A stretch of DNA of 43,970 nucleotides from Caldilineaceae bacterium SB0664_bin_27 (lineage in GTDB: Bacteria > Chloroflexota > Anaerolineae > Caldilineales > Caldilineaceae), in assembly GCA_009838625.1 (NCBI GenBank), contig VXRG01000106.1, positions 1-43,970 of the forward strand, written 5' to 3'. The position numbers and the translations under genes were made by a program. Positions 42,111 through 43,970 of the stretch are shown piece after piece; the first letter of the stretch is position 1, and each line of letters begins with the position of its first letter. The notes below the pieces were generated by a model, which was given only the letters and a program-made list of their open reading frames with translations, searched no databases and was not told where the DNA came from.

Positions 42111-43013
42111 ATGCAAACTTCCATAACGCCCACTTCCCTGACTTTCGGCAAACTGCTGGGCCTGGCTTTTGGTCTGTATCGTGCCCAGTGTAGCATCTTT
42201 CTGCGTACAGCCTCACTCTTTTATGTCCCTATCGCGGCACTTTCTCTTTTCTTTGTAGAAAATGAGGTATCCAACCTTCTATTTGGAATAGTAGTTTGGC
42301 CCGTCGGAGCCTTGGTAAACCTGTCGCTCATCGCCCACTGCGTCGACGCGTTGCACGGGCGCCCGCTTGCCGTCAGGACTGCCGTCGGGCGCGGTCTCCG
42401 TCGCCTGCCGGCCGATATCGGCCTGATATTGGCAACGATGGCTGTGATGGGCGGTATAGCTGCGGTCGCGATGATACCGTCTTGGGTTGGACTCTTGAAC
42501 GCTGACATTCCCTTTGATGAAATCCGTCACGCGTTTCTTGATCTGGTTAGTGGCGGCGACGTTGAGGGTGTCAATAACCTGCTGGGCGATGCCTTGTGGG
42601 GCAGTTTCGGATTCTGTCTTTCTTCAGTCCTGATACTGATTGTTTTCTCTTATCTGTCGGTTCGCTGGCTGATTGCCGAAGTCGCGTTGATGACGGAAGA
42701 GACGGGCCCTCTGGAATCTTTGCGCCGTGGTTGGAATCTGAGCCGGGACTTTGTACTGCGCACCTACGGCTATCTTATCCTTATATCCATCGCTACGGTA
42801 TTGGTTGGCGGCCTGTTCAGCGCGTTGGAGAATTTCGTTTTGCTTCCCTTGTTTCCGGCTGTCGACCAATCATGGAAGACCGGCATCGGTTATGCTGTTT
42901 CGCAGCTGTCGTCCATCATCACCACGCCGTTCTATGTAATTGCAATCGTTCTGTACTACTTCGACCTGCGCGTGCGCAGAGAGAAGTACAGTTTTGGAAT
43001 CGTGCAGGAATGA
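42111..43013 (+). CDS. Multi-pass membrane protein of unknown function (DUF975/GDPD-membrane-domain-like)
   Basis: A 300-residue integral membrane protein with about six hydrophobic helices: LFYVPIAALSLFF, LLFGIVVWPVGALVNLSLI, IGLILATMAVMGGIAAVAMI, FGFCLSSVLILIVFSYL, YLILISIATVLVGGLFSAL and IITTPFYVIAIVLYYFDL. The cytoplasmic motif MTEETGPLESLRRGWNLSR and the ending LYYFDLRVRREKYSF are typical of the glycerophosphodiester-phosphodiesterase membrane-domain/DUF975-like proteins. The helix pattern TFGKLLGLAFGLYRAQ at the start is also typical. Role unknown. Codon use and base composition are AT-richer than the catabolic genes. The next gene starts 152 bases downstream and may be co-transcribed. 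Confidence 0.8.
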   Translation: MQTSITPTSLTFGKLLGLAFGLYRAQCSIFLRTASLFYVPIAALSLFFVENEVSNLLFGIVVWPVGALVNLSLIAHCVDALHGRPLAVRTAVGRGLRRLPADIGLILATMAVMGGIAAVAMIPSWVGLLNADIPFDEIRHAFLDLVSGGDVEGVNNLLGDALWGSFGFCLSSVLILIVFSYLSVRWLIAEVALMTEETGPLESLRRGWNLSRDFVLRTYGYLILISIATVLVGGLFSALENFVLLPLFPAVDQSWKTGIGYAVSQLSSIITTPFYVIAIVLYYFDLRVRREKYSFGIVQE

Positions 43014-43164
43014 GTTGTGAGGAGGGGGCGTGTGGTGTTGGGGAAGTGGGGCGTTATGGTTCTGTCAGCCAGTATATTCCATGCGGTATACTCAGTCCAG
43101 CGATTCACTTACAGGGTTCATTTCAAAACGACGGCAAATGCAAGAAAGAAGAACGAGTTAAGGC

Positions 43165-43689
43165 ATGCGGGCCCTTATGTTGGCACTGGTCTCGGTGGCG
43201 GCTGTGGCACTCCTCGCCGGCCTGTTCAGTGGACTGGACTTACTCCCATTTGGAGAAGATTACAATCAGACAACTTACGAACAACCGCAGACACCACCCC
43301 CAGCCCCACCGACTGACACACGTATATCTGTCGCAAGCAATTCCGGCTTAACTGTAGACGAGGACAACGTGGAGGTTCGATCCGGCCCCAGTACGGAATA
43401 CTCGTTAATGGGTGTCGTCAACCGGGGTCAGACGTTTACGCCAATCGGACGATCTCAGGAGGGTGACTGGTTACAGTTCCCTTGGGAGGGTATGGATGTT
43501 TGGGTACAGGTCCAGCAGCTGACCGTAACCGGCTTGGATCAAATCCCCGTAGTGGAGGAGTTCCCCCCTCCTCCTCCACCTCGTGATTTCCCCGGTTCCG
43601 ATTCGCCTCCGCCTGATTCGCCTCCTCCGGACTCGTCCACTCCTGGCTCATCTCCCGGCGGTCCACCCGGCACTCCGCCGTCCGAATAA
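43165..43689 (+). CDS. Secreted protein with a bacterial SH3 domain and a proline-rich tail
   Basis: A 174-residue protein. An N-terminal signal or anchor (LMLALVSVAAVALLAGLFSGL) is followed by a Pro/Thr linker, then an SH3b domain at about residues 65-125: VEVRSGPSTEYSLMGVVNRGQTFTPIGRSQEGDWLQF and DVWVQVQQLTV. The C-terminal 45 residues are a proline/serine/aspartate-rich, low-complexity tail. SH3b domains bind cell-wall peptides or act as spacers in envelope proteins. TAAGG lies just before the ATG. It probably faces outside the membrane, near the preceding membrane protein. Confidence 0.85.
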   Translation: MRALMLALVSVAAVALLAGLFSGLDLLPFGEDYNQTTYEQPQTPPPAPPTDTRISVASNSGLTVDEDNVEVRSGPSTEYSLMGVVNRGQTFTPIGRSQEGDWLQFPWEGMDVWVQVQQLTVTGLDQIPVVEEFPPPPPPRDFPGSDSPPPDSPPPDSSTPGSSPGGPPGTPPSE

Positions 43690-43728
43690 CGAGTGCGGTC
43701 GGATCGATGCGACTGCCTCCGAGTAGAG

Positions 43729-43750
43729 GGCCAGCCGCGTTGAGCTGGCC
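43729..43750. terminator. Hairpin after the SH3b gene
   Basis: GGCCAGC (43729-43735) pairs with GCTGGCC (43744-43750) around an 8-base loop, 40 bases after the stop codon. No U-run follows, so termination is only possible. Confidence 0.4.
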
Positions 43751-43878
43751 GTCCTCGAAGAGCAGTGGGAAGAGATGGGGCGCGTGGGGCGCCCTGTACG
43801 TGATCGGAATTACGCAGTACACTTAGCGCGATAGGATCGACCCGGCAATATCCCCCGATCACCAAAGGAGGCCGCCCG

Positions 43879-43970
43879 ATGAACCTCAACCTCCCGCCCT
43901 CCCCGATCCCCGACCGCGTCTCCATCACCGGTCCCCTGCCCGCAAATACGCGCACCACCTACGCCGAACT
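43879..43970 (+). CDS. Start of an unidentified gene (runs off the window)
   Basis: Thirty codons beginning MNLNLPPSPIPDRVSITGPL, preceded by AAAGGAGG at a normal distance. High GC and strong codon bias like the catabolic genes. It is too short to identify; no signal peptide is evident. Confidence 0.6.
   Translation, partial: MNLNLPPSPIPDRVSITGPLPANTRTTYAE

Overview
The window looks like a piece of a GC-rich, free-living or host-associated heterotroph, most likely a Chloroflexota (Anaerolineae/Caldilineae-like) bacterium. This rests on the alanine/proline-rich lipoprotein leaders of the transport proteins, the many TIM-barrel epimerases, Gfo/Idh/MocA and phytanoyl-dioxygenase genes, the DUF1800/DUF1501 pair and the abundance of VapB/YgiT-type antitoxins. 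It is an inference from gene content, because no rRNA, tRNA or marker gene is present.

Layout. 1-499: a truncated YraQ/ArsP-type permease on the minus strand. 939-7598: a plus-strand set with a class V aminotransferase, a GH10-like TIM barrel, a polysaccharide deacetylase, a Gfo/Idh/MocA dehydrogenase and two xylose-isomerase-like TIM barrels, interrupted by an orphan VapB antitoxin on the other strand. 7835-11555: a peptide/opine-type ABC importer (binding lipoprotein and two permeases, no ATPase). 11598-12425: a PhyH-type dioxygenase. 12876-24584: a sugar ABC importer (binding protein and two permeases, no ATPase), a YpdA-like flavoprotein, an unknown protein, a corrinoid protein, an AraA/FucI-type isomerase, a GH78 rhamnosidase and a UroD-fold protein. 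24688-27176: decaying toxin-antitoxin genes around an enolase-superfamily sugar-acid dehydratase. 27489-37155: an RraA-like aldolase, a GH105 enzyme with an extra N-terminal domain, two DUF1800 genes, DUF1501, an NHL propeller and a ThDP enzyme. 37337-40814: a double-Cache lipoprotein, a second PhyH enzyme, and a broken DUF4258/YgiT module. 40158-41721: a type II restriction-modification pair. 42111-end: a membrane protein, an SH3b secreted protein and the start of one more gene, in visibly AT-richer DNA.

How it may work together. The central 25 kb reads as uptake and breakdown of rhamnose- and uronate-containing glycans: importers, GH78 and GH105 glycosidases, an aldose isomerase, an acid-sugar dehydratase followed by an RraA-type aldolase, plus oxidoreductases and epimerases. 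The corrinoid protein suggests a methyl-transfer step, perhaps on a methylated sugar, but its UroD-fold neighbour lacks the usual zinc ligands.

The most unusual structural observations are: (i) runs of 7-bp tandem repeats (GACCACT, ACTAAAA and AATACGC families) sitting just upstream of ribosome binding sites of successive genes; (ii) a tandem duplication of the DUF1800 region whose join carries a 50-codon in-frame chimera made from the ends of the neighbouring DUF1501 and GH105 genes; (iii) a permease that appears to start at AUU; (iv) several antitoxin genes whose toxins are missing or reduced to fragments.
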